Shown here: positions 63,323 through 64,000 of the stretch, piece after piece
How positions within the stretch are numbered: position 1 is the stretch's first letter
Layout of the letters: each line of letters begins with the position of its first letter
Origin: Thiosocius sp942490985
GTDB lineage: Bacteria > Pseudomonadota > Gammaproteobacteria > Chromatiales > Chromatiaceae
DNA: 64,000 nucleotides
NCBI GenBank assembly: GCA_942490985.1
Contig: CALNYW010000002.1
Span: 186,001 to 250,000, forward strand
Direction of reading: 5' to 3'
Position numbers and translations under genes: made by a program
The notes under the pieces: generated by a model
Database searches by the model: none
Seen by the model: only the letters and a program-made list of their open reading frames with translations
Told to the model about the DNA's origin: nothing

Positions 63323-63727
63323 ATGAGCGAAAAGGATTATTCTGTGCCGGAGCGCATTACGTTCGAAACTCAGGCACTACAGGTACCGCCTATTTTAATG
63401 CTTGGTGTGACATTGCGGCGACATATGCGGACCGCGCCCGGCGCTTGGTATCGAGATGGATCAATACGTGAAAAGGAGGGGAAAGGTTGCCAGCGACAAA
63501 GCAACTGCCAAGGCAGAAGCAGCTCAGCGGCATTTCTGGCTTGCCCGGCATACTGTGGAAATGATTCGTTCTTGCATGCCTGAGGCTTGCGTCAATCGAG
63601 TTGAATAGCGCTGATGAGTTCAGATCGCAATTTCGCATCTTCAAGAAAGTGATCGGGCCGCCGCCGGCAAGTGCTAACAAAGCGGTGTTGTTGCTCGCCA
63701 GCGGACCTTGCGGACGCTCAGCATGAT
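63323..63727 (+). pseudogene. Cassette 2: unidentified protein, frameshifted
   Basis: Starts near ATG 63323 (MSEKDYSVPERITFET). Other frames carry the natural continuations TAYFNAWCDIAATYADRARRLVS, then MDQYVKRRGKVASDKATAKAEAAQRHFW to a stop at 63608, and then ELNSADEFRSQFRIFKKV into the attC. The pieces form a plausible alpha-helical protein of about 110-130 residues. No family recognised. The frame breaks resemble those of cassette 1. Confidence 0.5.
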
Positions 63728-63811
63728 CGCGCCTGCTTCGGGCATGATCGGCTGCGCCAATTGATTGCGCGTCATTGCGATCCCGGCGGCGCGCTTATTT
63801 GGGCGTTATGA
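63672..63811 (+). other. attC site 2
   Basis: TGCTAACAAAGCGGTG at the left (63672 on) and GGGCGTTATG at the right, with GTTATGA at 63805-63811, bound a palindromic stretch containing GCGCCTGC / GGCGCGC-like arms. About 140 bases. It ends cassette 2 and begins the next, whose first ATG is formed at 63808. Confidence 0.65.
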
Positions 63812-63897
63812 AGAACAATGGCGAAAACGTGCGGAATGTCACGGCATTGATTAAAGCTCTTCCGCGGTCCATGGAGCCTCGTTTTCGAGGCGCATGA
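63808..63897 (+). CDS. Start of cassette 3, short or frameshifted frame
   Basis: An ATG fused to the attC edge opens 29 residues (MKNNGENVRNVTALIKALPRSM, ending at TGA 63895-63897). Another frame continues with EAHERSKSFVITDKESRES, so the real product may be longer. No family recognised. The window ends 100 bases later with no further attC visible. Confidence 0.4.
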   Translation: MKNNGENVRNVTALIKALPRSMEPRFRGA

Positions 63898-64000
63898 AAG
63901 GTCGAAAAGTTTCGTCATCACCGACAAAGAAAGCCGGGAATCGTGATGAAAACGGCAAATGCGGACCAAGCCGTTCTACATCAGCGGGCGGACGCAGTCT

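Overview
The window looks like chromosome of a GC-rich gammaproteobacterial sulfur oxidiser, most like the Chromatiales and relatives. Evidence: a sulfide:quinone oxidoreductase with its three redox cysteines, a DUF302 protein beside it, two tandem exported Gly/Tyr-rich proteins of the sulfur-globule type, a homodimeric-type PDH E1 with a two-lipoyl-domain E2, and many proteins resembling Pseudomonas/Chromatiales families. I see no rRNA, tRNA, IS element or CRISPR array.

Layout. 0-5 kb (minus): argD, argF, an orphan ABC ATPase and an SH3-domain membrane protein in one run, preceded by sodB. 5-11.7 kb: hydantoinase-B-like protein, NAGGN-type amidotransferase, monothiol glutaredoxin, RNase T, TraB/GumN protein, MlaA lipoprotein. 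11.7-13.7 kb: sulfur-globule pair with a FNR-like box and a promoter. 13.9-20.7 kb: aceE-aceF-lpd and an esterase. 20.7-21.4 kb: gene-free stretch with REP-like palindromes. 21.4-25.6 kb (minus): MacA/MacB-type exporter whose ATPase gene carries a +1 frameshift. 25.8-29.6 kb: argG, MBL-fold protein, CinA-like protein, SprA-like putative metalloprotease. 29.8-36.6 kb (minus): DUF971 protein, two ICMT-like membrane methyltransferases around hemH, three overlapping genes of unknown role, ppx. 36.8-39.9 kb: CAP-domain protein with Cys repeats, NUDIX, small proteins. 39.9-49.5 kb (minus): acetate-type module (exonuclease, cNMP/CBS/DUF294 protein, SSS symporter with small subunit, response regulator, transporter-like histidine kinase). 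49.6-54 kb: potassium channel pair, DUF302 and SQR. 54.2-60.8 kb: ispG, HbpS-like protein, LysR, DUF1127, FNR-type regulator, TPMT-like enzyme, uup. 60.8-64 kb: a chromosomal integron: intI (minus), attI-like site, and at least two cassettes with attC sites.

Links between genes. The palindrome TGTTAC-N5-GTAAC lies upstream of both the symporter operon and the kinase operon, so it is a good candidate operator for the response regulator between them, which itself lacks the GAFTGA loop. The FNR-type regulator keeps the E..SR recognition motif that reads TTGAT half-sites, and such a site precedes the sulfur-globule genes.

Most unusual region. The first integron cassette encodes, once single-base shifts are read through, a winged-helix plus TIR-domain protein. 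Both cassettes are interrupted by shifts that are nearly all +1, often in homopolymers. This could be decay, but uncorrected insertion errors near a contig end are at least as likely.
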